The notes: a model not told the origin generated them from the sequence alone. Shown: positions 12,665-24,081, counted from the first letter of the stretch. The stretch is 64,000 nt of DNA from Blepharisma japonicum (GCA_949751835.1 CATKHK010000124.1:43034-107033); one strand, 5' to 3'. Translations and numbers: made by a program.

Positions 12665-14416
12665 ATGGAAACTTCATTTGGAAGGCAAGTGAAAGCTATC
12701 CTAAATATCGACCTTAACAAGCCTTCAATCAGCGATGCTTTAAATTCACTCTCATCACTTACAGACTCTTATCCCCTCCAAAAAGACCTAAAATCACTTC
12801 TAAAACGACGCAGTCTCCACACATACAAATGCTTTATAGAAGACTTTAAGCCTATCATCCAACAAATAAAGAGCCTTGAAACAACACACAATAACTTAAT
12901 TGAAAACCTAGAAACAGTAAGCACAGAAGTAAACCGCTGCATTGAAAAAACGGATCATGCAGTCAGGCAAGGTAAAAAATTGCAACAAGAATTCCAGCAC
13001 TATGAAAAAAGACAAGGCATATTAGATTGCGTAATGAGCAAAGTCACTTTATCAGAACAAGAAAAAGTCATTTTGACCAGCCCTGAAAAAGAGCTTGACG
13101 AATCTTTTTTTAATGCTTTAAACAAGCTGCAAACTTTGAGCGAAACTTCACTGCTATTAGATACAAATGACTCGAGGCTTCTCAAGTTTTCTTTAGATGA
13201 TTATATATCAGAAATCCAAGAAGCAGCTTATGAAAAACTGTTTAGGTTTGTCCAGCAGCAATGCAAAATATTACAGCAAGAAAAAGTTGAGGTCTTGCCT
13301 GGCTTTTATTCTGCGATTTCCCATTTGAAAAATAGGCCAGTTTATTATAATCACTGCAGAAAAGAATTGATTAAATCAAGGCAATATTATTTTTTAAGGA
13401 GATTTCGAAAGACTTTGACGAGTGGTGATGAAGCGATTGAAAGACATATAAGTGACCCTCCGTTGTTTATAGGAGAATGCCTTGCATGAATTCACAGCAC
13501 TTTAATTTCAGAAAAGCATCTGATTGAAGGATTGCTTGGAAATATTGAAACTCTGACAGCTGAGGGAGAAAATCTACAAGAGTCAACAATAATAGATAAA
13601 ATAGCTGACCCTTCAGTGAATGATCTAAAAGATTTTGTCGAAAAAGCAATAAACCAATGCAGCTTGCTAGACAGCTTCCATTCTTTAAGGATCATAGCAT
13701 TTTATATCAAAAATTTTACAGATACATCAATTTTGTCATTTGCCAGCATGATAATTAAATGCTTGTACGAAATCAGCACGCTTTGTGAAGAAAAGCTTGG
13801 ACAAAGAGTGCTACAGTCCTTAACACATATAAAGCTTTTTAGTATAAGTACTGATTTGCAGGTCCCCAGAGCTTTTATGGAAAGGTTCACTGAGTTCTGT
13901 CAGCTTCTTAAGGTTATTGACAGCAATCGCGAATTTCTTCCGTTTTACCAAAACTTATACAAAGATTTGATCACAAAGTCAGTAGAGTTTTATAAAGAAG
14001 AAGCAAAATCTGCATTTGATACAGCAAGAGCTGCAGTTCTCATGATAAATATTTTGAATTTCATAAAATTTGCATTAAGTGAATATGATTTTGCAGTTAA
14101 TGAGCTGCAAGAATTAGATGAAGATATCGGACTTGATGCTGAAGATTTGATTAAGGCTTCAATTAAATCAATCCTTGAACAGTATAACTTAGCTGAAACT
14201 TTTTTACCTAGAAACTTGCAGACTTTTGCTGAAAGTGTGCTTACTGAAGGAAAACTGGCAATGCCTGTAATAGATTCTCTTCAAGATATGAATATAAGAA
14301 ATAAGGTAAAAAATATAGTCGCAAACTCAATTTTGGAAACTTATAGAGGGCTATTGGAAAAAGTTAATGAAAATGACAGACCATCTGCGATTTTAGAACA
14401 ATTGGTTAATCTTTAA
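12665..14416 (+). CDS. COG6: Conserved oligomeric Golgi complex subunit 6
   Basis: COG6 subunit of the COG tethering complex, which acts in retrograde vesicle traffic at the Golgi. The 583-residue product is near the usual family length (about 650). It has the typical N-terminal coiled coil, a central YISEIQEAAYEKLFRFVQ segment and the conserved PPLFIGECLAWIHSTLISE stretch, whose Trp comes from TGA 13487-13489. The rest is helical and divergent, as expected for the family. No introns. The start ATG lies 114 bp from the divergent thioredoxin-like gene, and the end is 14 bp from the convergent PB1 protein gene. Confidence 0.9.
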
Positions 14417-14430
14417 TAATTTCAAATATA

Positions 14431-15831
14431 TTATCTAATTCTTATAGCTGTTGGATACCGAGGGGCGCAATCCCAAGAATCTAAATTTTCAGTTTCATTT
14501 AGCTGATCCCAAGCCAATTTGATGGCATAAGTCGTTTTTTCTCCTGACTTCGAGTCCTTCAAAGGCTCGCCTTTGTCTACTTTCTGTATCCACTTTCTTA
14601 ACGATTTGTCAGAAATCATATACTTTTCTTCGATTTCGCTCGTTTTAAGGGTTTTTTCCTTATATTCTTTTACAGCTTGATACTTCTCTTCTGCAGCTAT
14701 AATTCTCAACTCTATGGGCTCTTCATCAATCATGAGTCTAGAATAAATCCAGTTGATGACTGTATTTTTTTTTATATTAAAAAGCAGTTCAAGATCATCT
14801 TCGTCAAATTTTTTTGCCAAATAGTCACTTATTATATAGGGCTTCACTGACTCAGGATAAGGATCAAGCTGATAAGGAGCTTCTTTTGGCTCAGAAAATA
14901 AATTGATTCATAGTTGAACCACTTCAGGATCCACTGCAAAGTCTCGTTGGACTTGCTCTTTTGATACCTTTGCTTCTTTAAGGTTGCGGACTATGTTGTA
15001 GCATAATAGTGGGGTAAAAGTGTATCCATTTTGTGGCTTGCACTGCTCAAGGTAGTAGCAGTTATCAAAGTGCTTAAGCTTTCCTGTTGGAGGCATAGCA
15101 GGCTCTTTAAAAATATAACAGACTAGCTCTAGTGGAATTCTAAATACTGCAGCTGTAGAGCGCGGGCCATGCTTTTTGCAGGTTTGAAAGATAAGCTCAG
15201 AAATAATCCTCATAAAGCGAGATGGACCTTGGTATAAATCTGATGTGCATCTAGGTATATCTTTTATGGGGTCAAGGATGATTCCATTTATTGTCCCTTC
15301 ACATTTTGAAGGAGGAAATTTATCGCCAGTTGAATCACTTTGGATTTCATCAAGAACACTTTTATAAGAGATCAAGTCTTGCAATTGGTTTTCAGGTCTT
15401 GGGTTACATCCTATTGAAGTATCATCATCAAATAAATCAGTAATTTTGTTCTTCGTCCTATAATGCTTTGTAGGCTTTTTCTCTTCTGGCTTGATTTCTG
15501 TTTCTTGATTTGCAATTCTCTTCTCTGGTAATGGAGCTTCTGGTTCTTGTTTTAATCGCTTTTGGGGGAGTGTAAGAGGCTGCTGGACACTTAAGACATA
15601 AAGCTTTGAATCACTGGGGTATTCTTCAAAGAAGAGATCCAGAGCCATTTGTGTAGAAATTTTTAGCTTGTCTCCTGATTTGTCTATGTAGTAAAAGCTG
15701 GGATAGGATTCAAATGCTGGAATTAAAGTGAAAATTGCTTCAATTAGGTCTTCATATTTTGCAGGGACAGGTGAGAGTTTATATAAGTCGTCTTGATAAC
15801 TTATTTTTAGTGATACTGGGATTTTATTCAT
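14431..15831 (-). CDS. PB1-like domain protein with repeated helix-turn-helix-like modules
   Basis: Uncharacterised 466-residue protein. Residues 1-85 look like a PB1 (ubiquitin-fold) domain, with a YYIDKSGDKLKI centre and an acidic turn. A charged, disordered linker follows. The C-terminal half contains four short helical modules of similar pattern: about 20 residues ending in F/Y-x-I-x(4)-V/L-x-x-W/F. Examples are FAVDPEVVQLWI, FNIKKNTVINWIY and YMISDKSLRKWIQ. They resemble helix-turn-helix units of transposase-like or psq-type DNA-binding proteins (inference). The TGA at 14908-14910 supplies the Trp of one module. The stop position is a plain TAA/TAG, with no intron needed. A role in DNA binding or transcription is possible but unproven. 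Confidence 0.75.
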
Positions 15832-16177
15832 TCTAAGCCCCCTTCAATTTGAATAATTATACAATCTCTAATTAAGTAGGGATCTGTGTAGGGATAATGA
15901 TAGGGTGATCAGTGCTACCAGTAGCGAATTTCTTCCATCAAAAATGTTGGGATAGGGTTAACACCCTTGTTGGTATCCCCTATACATAGACAAAATATTC
16001 AGAGATATATAAATTTTTATTAAAAATTTAATATGATTATATTTTTACATTTATTCATTTTAATAATAAAATATTAATTAAGTTTTGTTTTAAAATATTT
16101 AATTATGAAAATAAAGATATTTTAATAATCCAGTTTTATCTATATCTACAATAAGCTCAATATATTTTACAATTAAA
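15832..16177. other. Intergenic region between two divergent genes
   Basis: 346 bp. The half next to the PB1 protein gene (about 15870-15990) is less AT-rich than the other intergenic regions and holds a nested inverted repeat (15949-15979). The other half is nearly pure A/T. It probably holds both promoters; no specific element is recognised. Confidence 0.5.
15949..15979. repeat. Nested inverted repeat in intergenic DNA
   Basis: Outer arms GGGATA and TATCCC (15949-15954, 15974-15979) enclose an inner AGGGT-TAAC-ACCCT hairpin (15954-15967). It lies in the least AT-rich piece of the spacer. It may be a cis element, a small structured RNA, or chance. Confidence 0.4.
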
Positions 16178-16972
16178 ATGCAACTGAAGTTTAACATTTC
16201 TAAAATGGAGCAAGTTCGAGCATTAAATCAAGAAATCACTGATAGGTTTCAAAGCACAGTTAGCTCTTTGAGCTCAGTTTGTGACAATGATTTTCTTCAG
16301 GAAACTGCTTATAATTCTGATATTGATGAATCAATCCGAGAGGAAATTGAATCTAAATATAGGAAATCGAAAGTTAATTCTCATTATGTATTTCCTCGGC
16401 AGCTAGGTGCAAGCCAAAGCCGAAAAAGATCATCAACAAGCATGCAAAGACCGCTACGGTCCTATTATCCTACTCCTCTTAAGACGCGCTTGACATTAGA
16501 GAAATCACTTCCAATCATTCATAAAGGACTTAAGTCACAAAACGATTCTATGACAATTTATCCAAAATCGAAAAGCAGAGTCAGCAATAATAGTTATAAA
16601 AAAATGTATAGAATATATAGGAAAAATTATGCATTAGCATACGAAAATACAAATTCGGAAATTTTGAAAAGAACCAGTTCTAAACAAATTTCGCCAAAAA
16701 GGATACCTACACATTCGAGAACGAAAAGTGATGCAGTTAGATCTAGAACACCGGTTTACGTGATCAGAACAAGGTCACCTGAAAGAACTCCTCTTAAGTA
16801 AATCTTATTTAGAAATACCCAGACAAAAGGGAGCATTAAGTCTCTTTCAAGGGAAAATCCTTATAAAGTTCCCATTAAGTCGACTCGAGTTCCATCGAAA
16901 TCTTCGCAGCATCATTACTCTCAATCAATGGAAGATTTTGTGTATATACCTGTTGTACATTATGGGAAGTAA
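16178..16972 (+). CDS. Basic low-complexity hypothetical protein
   Basis: A 259-residue protein with no recognised domain. The N-terminal 60 residues are mixed helical; the rest is Ser/Arg/Lys-rich with many SP, TP and RTR motifs, typical of disordered cytoskeletal or cortical proteins. A 15-nt intron at 16798-16812 removes an apparent TAA and extends the protein by about 53 residues of the same composition, ending at TAA 16970-16972. It is followed after 11 bp by the next plus-strand gene. Confidence 0.72.
16798..16812 (+). other. 15-nt intron
   Basis: GTAAATCTTATTTAG, A at position 10. Splicing restores a 52-codon continuation of the same Ser/Arg/Lys-rich composition. Confidence 0.82.
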
Positions 16973-16983
16973 TATTAATTTAA

Positions 16984-17760
16984 ATGGAAAATAAGCGAAT
17001 TGGAGATATCGACCGCCTACTTCAAAAGCTAAAGGAAGAAAATAATCAATACAGGAATTCAAAAAAGTTACAAGAAGAAATAGAGGAAAATAAGGAAAAT
17101 GCAGACTATAGGCAAGATGAAGAGGAGGAAGAGGATTATTTGCCTTCAAGATATAAACGTGAACCATCCTATCATTCAGAAAGCGAGGAGGAAGAAGGAG
17201 AAGAGCAGGAGAGTGAGGAAGAGGAAAATTCAGGAAGGGAAGATATAAGAGAAGCAGAAAGCGAAGATGAAGAGCTAAGCGAGGAAGATGAAGAAGACAC
17301 AAGAGAAAAAATTCGAAAGCGCCTTGAAGAAATCAGAAAAAAGAAGAATCAATTAGGCCCTCCAGTCAGAGTTGAAAAAGCTCAAGAAGCTCCTCAAAGG
17401 CCACATACCGCTAAGCCTCAGGTATATCGACCTCAAAGTGCAAAATTCCCAAAAACTCCTTCTTTTTTTGCGACTCCTATAACAACAAAAAAGAAAAAGA
17501 GCGATCCTGTTGCATTATTTAATCAGAGACAGCGAGAATGGAAATCAAATGCCTTTTTACGTTCAAATACCTTAAATACTCGAGAAGGAAGAAAATTAAA
17601 TTTAAATCCACCCCAAAAAGATTTTGAGCTAGTCAAAACTTCCCATGATTACAGAAAGAACAATTATGTAGCACCGCATGAAAAAAGAAGAGATGATATT
17701 AGAAATATTACAAAGGTACTTTTTATTTAGATGAAAATGCTAGGTGCTCATGAATGCTAA
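16984..17760 (+). CDS. Acidic protein with a HYLS1-like C-terminal motif (tentative)
   Basis: A 253-residue protein. It starts with a short coiled coil, then a long Glu/Asp/Ser-rich region (about residues 42-110), a charged helix, and a Pro-rich PHTAKP...YRPQSAKF segment. The motif DPVALFNQRQREW near residue 178 resembles the conserved DPVA...W core of the centriolar protein HYLS1, which is needed for cilium assembly. That match rests on a short stretch, so it is tentative. A 15-nt intron at 17716-17730 replaces an apparent TAG with a ten-codon end (TAA 17758-17760). It ends 55 bp from the convergent kinase gene. Confidence 0.65.
17716..17730 (+). other. 15-nt intron
   Basis: GTACTTTTTATTTAG, A at position 10. 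It lies just before the last nine codons of the acidic protein gene. Confidence 0.78.
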
Positions 17761-17815
17761 ACCTCCAGATTTAATAGTAATGATAACGAATTGATACCAA
17801 AGTTTAAATTTTCTT

Positions 17816-20509
17816 CTAAAAATCTGCATCCCAATTAGGACTAACTTGAGCTTTGCGTCTTTTGGGTCCTTTTGGAATTTCTGTGCTTGCTTCTTCTGCT
17901 GAAATGAATTCATCCATAGGGACGTTAGCTAAAAATCGATCCATCCCCATTTCGTCTGAAGGAGGAACATATGGAGGAACTAGTTGCTTGCTTAATAGTT
18001 TTTCTCAATTCATAGGACTTAGCCATGGGTTCCCTTTTAATTTTTCTATGCTTCCTCCATTTCTTAATGATGGATTTCTACTTAAAAGCTGCTCTATAAG
18101 AGGCCTTGCAGATAAATTTTGATCAACCCAAGACGGCCATTCAATTACATGTGCTTGAACCTTTTCATATACTTTAACAGGATCTTCCTCATTTTCTGCA
18201 AACGGGACGCCTCCACATAAAAACTCGTAAAGCATGATTCCTAAGCTCCAGTAGTCAGCTGCAATACCATAGCCTTTCCCAGTGACTATTTCTGGTGCCA
18301 TATAATGAGGAGTTCCTACAATCGTATAAGTTCTTCCTTGGACAATTTTGGCAGTTCCAAAGTCAATTAACTTTGGATAGCCATCTTCGTCAATCATGAC
18401 ATTTTCAGGCTTCAAATCTCGATAAATAATATCTCTTTCATGCAGATGTTCTAGTATGGTTACAAGGCATGCAAAATAAAATCTTGAGTCTCTTTCGTTT
18501 ACTATTCCCATCTGCCGAAGCACATCAAATAATTCTTGTCCTTTTACATATTCTGTTAAAAAATAAATTCTTTTTGCGTCTTTGAATGTTTTGATGAGCT
18601 TTAAGATCATAATATGATCAAGCTGCATCAATACTTTTCGCTCAAGTACTAAATTTTCTTGGATATTGAATCTGTCAATTTTTTTACGCGAAACAGTTTT
18701 AAGTGCATAATTTGTTTGCTTATCCCGATGCATTACTAAAAATACAATCCCAAACATGCCTTTTCCAAGTGTCCTGATCATTGATAAGTCATCAAGCTGA
18801 ACTTTGTTATCTTGAAGCTGAATTCTTTTTAACAAAAGGTTTCTAATTTTGTCATCTATAGCACTCAGAAAGTCCTGCTGGTGAAGCACCCAACATGAAA
18901 CGTTCCCTTTAGCCGTAATAGTAGCGGTTCTTGCTTCGTTGAAGAGAATTGACCTTTCTCCAAAATAGTCATGCTTTGTGATTGTCCTGATATAAAAATT
19001 ATTTTTCATTACATCCACTTTTCCATGTTTCACAATGAAAAAGGAGTCTCCTGGATCATTTTCTCTGAAAATCACTTGATGGTCTTCAAAGTCCTCAATT
19101 TTCAGCTCATTTAGAAGAGAAAATATATCTTCGTTAGGTAGTTCTCTGAAAATGTTGACTTTCTTAAGCACATATAAAGCATCATTTTTTACGATGACTT
19201 CATGGAATGGGCCTCCAATTGCTGATTCAAAATCAGCGCGTGTTGCAATTCCAATCACAACTTCCCCGACTGCAAATATTTCATCATATTTGGCTTCTTC
19301 AGGCTCTTTTACTATTTCTGCGTCTCCAAAGCAAACTAGATCACGATATATAGTTTCTCCTGCTTGGTTTCGTAGTGATCCTTTTAATAAAATCCACAAG
19401 AATTTTCCTTTTTCATTTTCATCGCTATTTATAGTTTGCCCATTCAAAAAAGTGAAAATCTTGATATGCTTAATAATATTTTCTATCTGCTCCTTCGTTA
19501 AGCGAGCAAAATGAGGACTTTTCTCCAGTGCAATTCTCTGTGAATTCACATAAATTATTTGCTGAAGCTTACTTCCAAGGACCTTTGTTAAATTTTCTCT
19601 GCCTATTGCTAAGCATTTCACTGGTGAACTAGCAGTTATGCTTGCAGTTCTTAAACAGTTATTTAATAAAGACTGCTCGCCAAAGTAATCGCCCTTTCCC
19701 ATCGTTCTTATTTCTACTCCATCTTTGCTGCAAGTCACTGTTCCTTCTTTAATTATATAACACAAATCCCCAGGGTCGCCTTCATTGACGATTTTCTGCT
19801 GAGGACTGAAATTGTGTATTGACAAAGAACTGACTAAGGAGTCTTTCTGCTGAGGTGTCAAAATTTTGAAAATTGGGATACTCTCTATAAATTGCAAATT
19901 TTCTTGATAATTCAAAGAATTTATACCTTCTACTGCAGACCTAAAGGTTCTTCTATCAACTCCTCATAGTGTACTTCTTTCCATAGTTTTGATAGTTGCA
20001 CTCCTTGGTGTATCATGGAGAAGAGCTAGCTCTCCAAAGCTGTCACCTTGCCTGAGTACATTTACTCTTTTATTGTTTATTAATACTTCTAATTTTCCTG
20101 TACACACAACAAAAAAATTGTTTCCTGGTTGGGCTTGTTCAAAAATTATTGCATTTGGGCCCAATGTGTAATGTTTCATTTGGTCTATAACGATTTCACG
20201 CTGCTCATCTGTTAAACTATTGAAAATGAAGTGACGACCTAAGGAAGCTCTGATATTTTCACAATCCCTTAAGTTCTTTGGCTTATCAGCAATTTGAGCT
20301 GATGGGGCATCAGCATTGTATTCTACTTCTGATCGTATATCTCCGATTTGTCCTTTCTTTTTCACTTTTTTTCGTTCGCCAACCTTTAGATAAGAATTAT
20401 CAGCTTGCTTTTTTTCTTCTTCAGGGAGGTTGATTGCGGTACTTAAAATTTGTCGCTTGGAAATTGAAGTATTGCCTAGAGTTCTATTAATTGTCATGCA
20501 GACGCCCAT
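17816..20509 (-). CDS. PKG-like: cGMP-dependent-type protein kinase with four CNB domains
   Basis: AGC-family kinase, 897 residues, single exon. The N-terminus MGVCMT fits N-myristoylation at Gly2 with a neighbouring Cys for palmitoylation, suggesting membrane attachment (inference). Four cyclic-nucleotide-binding domains occupy about residues 90-570. The first, second and fourth keep the phosphate-cassette pattern FGE-x-L-x(5-6)-R-T/S-A (FGELALLHDTPRSA, FGEQSLLNNCLRTA, FGERSILFNEARTA). The third is degenerate (FGDAEIV, no Arg). The kinase domain (about 575-835) is complete: GKGMFG loop, ALK, YRDLKPEN, DFG and APE. The tail ends NWDADF, typical of AGC kinases. Three TGA codons read as Trp (including 19964-19966 and 18005-18007); the last opens the true C-terminal tail. 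Four-CNB kinases of this kind are known in apicomplexans and ciliates. Whether the ligand is cGMP cannot be told from sequence alone. Confidence 0.92.
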
Positions 20510-20905
20510 TTTACTATATTTCCAGTTATATGATTTATTTTTTAAGTCTATTTTTTAGAAGACAGAACAATAATGGCAAGCTAAAGGTCCAACTATAATT
20601 TTAAAAAAGAAGATTAAAGTCATGATATATATATAATTATGACCATTAATTATAATGAGTAAGGTTTACTTATATTTGTAACATTTTCCAAAATTGAAAA
20701 TATTTGAAAACAAAATTGAGTTTGTAGATTTTTTTGAAATTATAAGGATATAAGAAAAATCTTAATATAATGTTTTTTGGTCCAAACTATCCTAAACAAT
20801 TTCTCGCAAGAATTAAATTCTAAAAACCCATCAATATTAGTACAATTGTGCCTATAAGAATATATAAATTTTCTTTTATATAAATGAGTTTGTATTGCTT
20901 TTAAA
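20510..20905. other. Intergenic region between divergent kinase and armadillo genes
   Basis: 396 bp of very AT-rich sequence between two divergent starts. It probably contains both promoters. No element or reading frame is recognised. Confidence 0.5.
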
Positions 20906-22741
20906 ATGAGCATTCGTTTATATGTGACTTTACTAAAACACTCAGATTCACAAATAGAATACAAGAAGCTTATTCTTATGGTTGAGACAAATGTTAAAAT
21001 CTCAATGCTCAAAAGGAAAATAGAACAAGAATTCACTGAACTTTTTCCAATTGAAAGACCATTCATTTGTGGAAAAGTTGATGATCAATACGGCTACAGT
21101 TTATCTAATACTTCTTTTGTAGGAGATTTATTGAAGAATGATGACAGAATTGTTGCAGTCCCTGATGAAAATGGGCCTGGATTTATATCAGCTCATGATA
21201 CTCATGAATTATTATCAATGCTTTCTACGATTCAAGAAAATATTGTTGGAAAATTGTCAGAAGCAGCAGTTGTAGCCCATCAGCCCCCAGAAGAATTAAT
21301 TTTAAGCATCCTCCCATTAGGTTTTACCCAAAACCCTTCAACTTTGCATAGCGTATGCACCATTTTGACAAAAGGCATCCATGAAGGAACAGTAAGATTA
21401 TTAGACGACCGCTCTTATAGCAATCTTCTTAGTATGCTGATTACTGTATTGCAATACTGGGTAATGGAGCTTATGGATAGAGACAGCATTGTTCAGCAAG
21501 CAGTTATCGATATTTTGGAAATCTGCATGAGAAGTAGACTTTTTACTTCAAGCTTTAAAACCCAAACGATTATGGCAAAATTAATGAATGCTACCAGAGG
21601 GCTGAACACCACAGGAAAAGCGAAATTAACTAGAATTATTGCAGCTTTGAGCAAAGGAGAAGCTTATGAAGCCCCAGCTAGAAGAGAAGAGCCGAGATGG
21701 GAGCAGCAGAATATTTCAGAACCTGCGCCTGCTCAGCCAAAAAGAGAATCATTATTGAAAGGCCCATCAAGAGAGAGATATCAAGACCCAGCCCCAAATC
21801 CAAATCGTTATGAAGCTAAAAATCAGTCCCAAAATCCCAGTCAACCTCCTCGCTTCGAGTCAAGAGACCAAAACAGAGGCTACCAAACTCGTCTTCCAGA
21901 GACAGAAATGGGAAGAATGATTGCTGACTACATAGAGATGCTTTCTCCTTCTAACACCCTTGAAATGATCTGTTTCGGCTTGCATAACTTAGAAGCAGTT
22001 ATGGATGAAGCTCTTGACATTTCCCTTGAAAATCCTGATCTATTTTTAAAGCTTTTCGGGCTGATAGAAATCCCAGTTCCTGCTAATTATGAAAATTTGC
22101 AGTACCAACTCTTAAAAGGATTGAGCACAAGAATAACCCGTGCAAGGGCAGAAGAAGCAGTTCAGCAAAATGGCTTATCTCGCCTTGTCAAAGCTTACAA
22201 CGAGGTCTCCTCCAAGCTTCAAATCGCTGTTATTGATCTTCTTGAGCAGCTATTAAAGCTTGGAAAAAGGACTCTTGATATACCATCTTTAATTGCAGTT
22301 TCTTTGTCTCCATATCAAAGAATCAATGAAGTGGGAATGAGAGCGCTCGCAACACTTGCAGATCCAGGAGAATCTCAGGTCCCTGATGCGATTTTTGAAA
22401 ACCATATCAGATTTTTCATAGGAGCTTGCACTTCAGATAAAGCTTCAAGCGACTACAGAAATGCAGCTGCAGCTTGTCTAGCAGGATTATCATTAAGAGA
22501 TTATCTGAAGCCTCAAATTGAGTACTGCGGTGGTATCAATACATTGATTTATCTATTAAGAGACAGCAATATTGATGGCCAAAGAATGGCTGCCAAAGCA
22601 CTTGTGAATTTAACCTCCACAAAGAGAGACTTAAGGCTCAAAATAATCGCAGAGCTGTCAGACGAAATAAAGAAAATGTATAGGAATGAGCTTGATAGCG
22701 TTGTCGCAGCTTATTTGCAGACTTTGGTTCAAGGTAGATAA
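20906..22741 (+). CDS. Ubiquitin-fold plus armadillo-repeat protein, function unknown
   Basis: A 611-residue protein in one exon. The first 85 residues look like a ubiquitin-like or PB1-like beta-grasp domain. Two helical blocks (about 100-245 and 345-610) are armadillo/HEAT-like, for example LAGLSLRDYLKPQIEYCGGINTLIYLL-type and RMAAKALVNLTS near the C-terminus. A Pro/Gln/Arg-rich disordered linker (about 255-340) joins them. I do not recognise the family; a scaffold role is likely. It is 8 bp upstream of the Rab gene on the same strand, so the Rab promoter must lie within this gene or the two may be co-transcribed (inference). Confidence 0.8.
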   Translation: MSIRLYVTLLKHSDSQIEYKKLILMVETNVKISMLKRKIEQEFTELFPIERPFICGKVDDQYGYSLSNTSFVGDLLKNDDRIVAVPDENGPGFISAHDTHELLSMLSTIQENIVGKLSEAAVVAHQPPEELILSILPLGFTQNPSTLHSVCTILTKGIHEGTVRLLDDRSYSNLLSMLITVLQYWVMELMDRDSIVQQAVIDILEICMRSRLFTSSFKTQTIMAKLMNATRGLNTTGKAKLTRIIAALSKGEAYEAPARREEPRWEQQNISEPAPAQPKRESLLKGPSRERYQDPAPNPNRYEAKNQSQNPSQPPRFESRDQNRGYQTRLPETEMGRMIADYIEMLSPSNTLEMICFGLHNLEAVMDEALDISLENPDLFLKLFGLIEIPVPANYENLQYQLLKGLSTRITRARAEEAVQQNGLSRLVKAYNEVSSKLQIAVIDLLEQLLKLGKRTLDIPSLIAVSLSPYQRINEVGMRALATLADPGESQVPDAIFENHIRFFIGACTSDKASSDYRNAAAACLAGLSLRDYLKPQIEYCGGINTLIYLLRDSNIDGQRMAAKALVNLTSTKRDLRLKIIAELSDEIKKMYRNELDSVVAAYLQTLVQGR

Positions 22742-22749
22742 TTAATAAA

Positions 22750-23385
22750 ATGGATTTAGAAGTACCTGATGCTTTGTTTAAGATTTTAATTATTGGAGAT
22801 TCTGGGGTAGGAAAGTCTTGCTTTTTATTGCAATTTACTGAAGGGAACTTTACTGAAGATCATAGCGTCACTATTGGTGTGGAATTCGGAGCTAAAATAA
22901 TTAGACTTGGCGATAAAAAAATAAAATTACAAATTTGGGATACTGCAGGACAAGAATCTTTTAGGTCAATAACGCGGAGTTTTTACCGAAATGCAAATGG
23001 CGTCGTTCTAATGTATGATTTGACTCATAAAGAAAGTTTTATTAACTTATATGAGTGGTTGAGAGAAATCAAGCAAAACTCAGACCCTGACATAACAATT
23101 TATTGTGTAGGAAATATGATTGATTTAGCTGATGAAGAACGAGAAGTATCACTTCAAGAATTGGAAAAATTTGTCAAGGATAATGGATTGGACGGAGGAA
23201 CTGAAGCTTCAGCTAAAACTGCACAAAACGTTGATGAGGTAAGCGAGCTATTTAGGGTTTTTCTTAAAGTTGCTGAGGTGCTGTATATGAAACAAGCTGA
23301 TGAATTAAAGCAAGAAAACATTGCACCTCTTAAAATCACCCCCAAAAATGTTGTGAAATACCAGAAAAAGTCAGGATGCTGCTAG
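22750..23385 (+). CDS. Rab-family small GTPase
   Basis: A 211-residue Rab GTPase for vesicle traffic, resembling the Rab2/4/14/18 group. Visible motifs are P-loop GDSGVGKS, switch I TIGVEFG, WDTAGQESFRS (G3), and EASAKT (G5). The C-terminus GCC is a double-geranylgeranylation signal. The G4 motif, normally NKxD, reads GNMIDL: the Lys is replaced by Met, which may alter guanine-nucleotide affinity. The stop is TAG 23383-23385. Confidence 0.93.
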   Translation: MDLEVPDALFKILIIGDSGVGKSCFLLQFTEGNFTEDHSVTIGVEFGAKIIRLGDKKIKLQIWDTAGQESFRSITRSFYRNANGVVLMYDLTHKESFINLYEWLREIKQNSDPDITIYCVGNMIDLADEEREVSLQELEKFVKDNGLDGGTEASAKTAQNVDEVSELFRVFLKVAEVLYMKQADELKQENIAPLKITPKNVVKYQKKSGCC

Positions 23386-23415
23386 GGCTTAATAATTCTT
23401 TATAATAGATTAAAA

Positions 23416-24081
23416 ATGATAAGGACAATGCGGTTTTCTCAATTGAAAGTGCAGATCAAAGGTGATAATGACCCTATATCACAGTACAATATCGTTGTCC
23501 AGCAATACAATGACCCAGTTAACAGAGAAAACGAAAAATATTTAGCGAAGGCTCCAAATAGTGTCCTATACAAATTTTGATATGCTCTACAATGCAAATA
23601 TCCGATTTTTCTCATTGTATTATATGTCATTCCATATATAAATCTACTGTCACTATTTGGGAACATTTTAGCTATAATTTTTCACGAATCTGCTTTATGC
23701 ATTTTTAATTCAAACCATCGCAAAATCGAAGACCCATTAGCGAAAATGATTTATAACCCTTTATTATGTAATCAAAGCTCATCGTCATATCTCTTTTATG
23801 AAGTCGAAGAAAATCAGCTGTACTCCTTCAATTTGCATAGAGATGTCTTACACAATTTAAAACTTAGAAAGCATAGATATGATAGCAAAATTAGGTTCAT
23901 GGTCTATAATAATGATTTTTTATCAGGCTACCACAGCATGGTTAAATCTAGATGAATCATTATGATGCATGCTGCACTAAATCTTATGCTGTTTTCAGTC
24001 ATATATTATTTTGTGATTATGCATTATTTTTGTTTTGACATCTTTAACCCAAGTCGTGTTGTTGAAAACTGTGGCCCTTAA
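23416..24081 (+). CDS. Hypothetical membrane protein
   Basis: A 221-residue protein of unknown function. About 50 polar residues precede a hydrophobic stretch (about 70-100), then a soluble part, and a second hydrophobic segment near residues 180-205 (LNLMLFSVIYYFVIMHYF), giving at least two predicted membrane spans. Two in-frame TGA codons read as Trp, one just before the first span and one at 23953-23955 before the second; the stop is TAA 24079-24081. An alternative start at the next in-frame ATG (23428) would shorten it by four residues. Confidence 0.7.

Noticed and set aside
15870-15990. tRNA gene
   Set aside because: The GC-richer patch has no B-box GGTTCGA-type sequence and no cloverleaf could be drawn.
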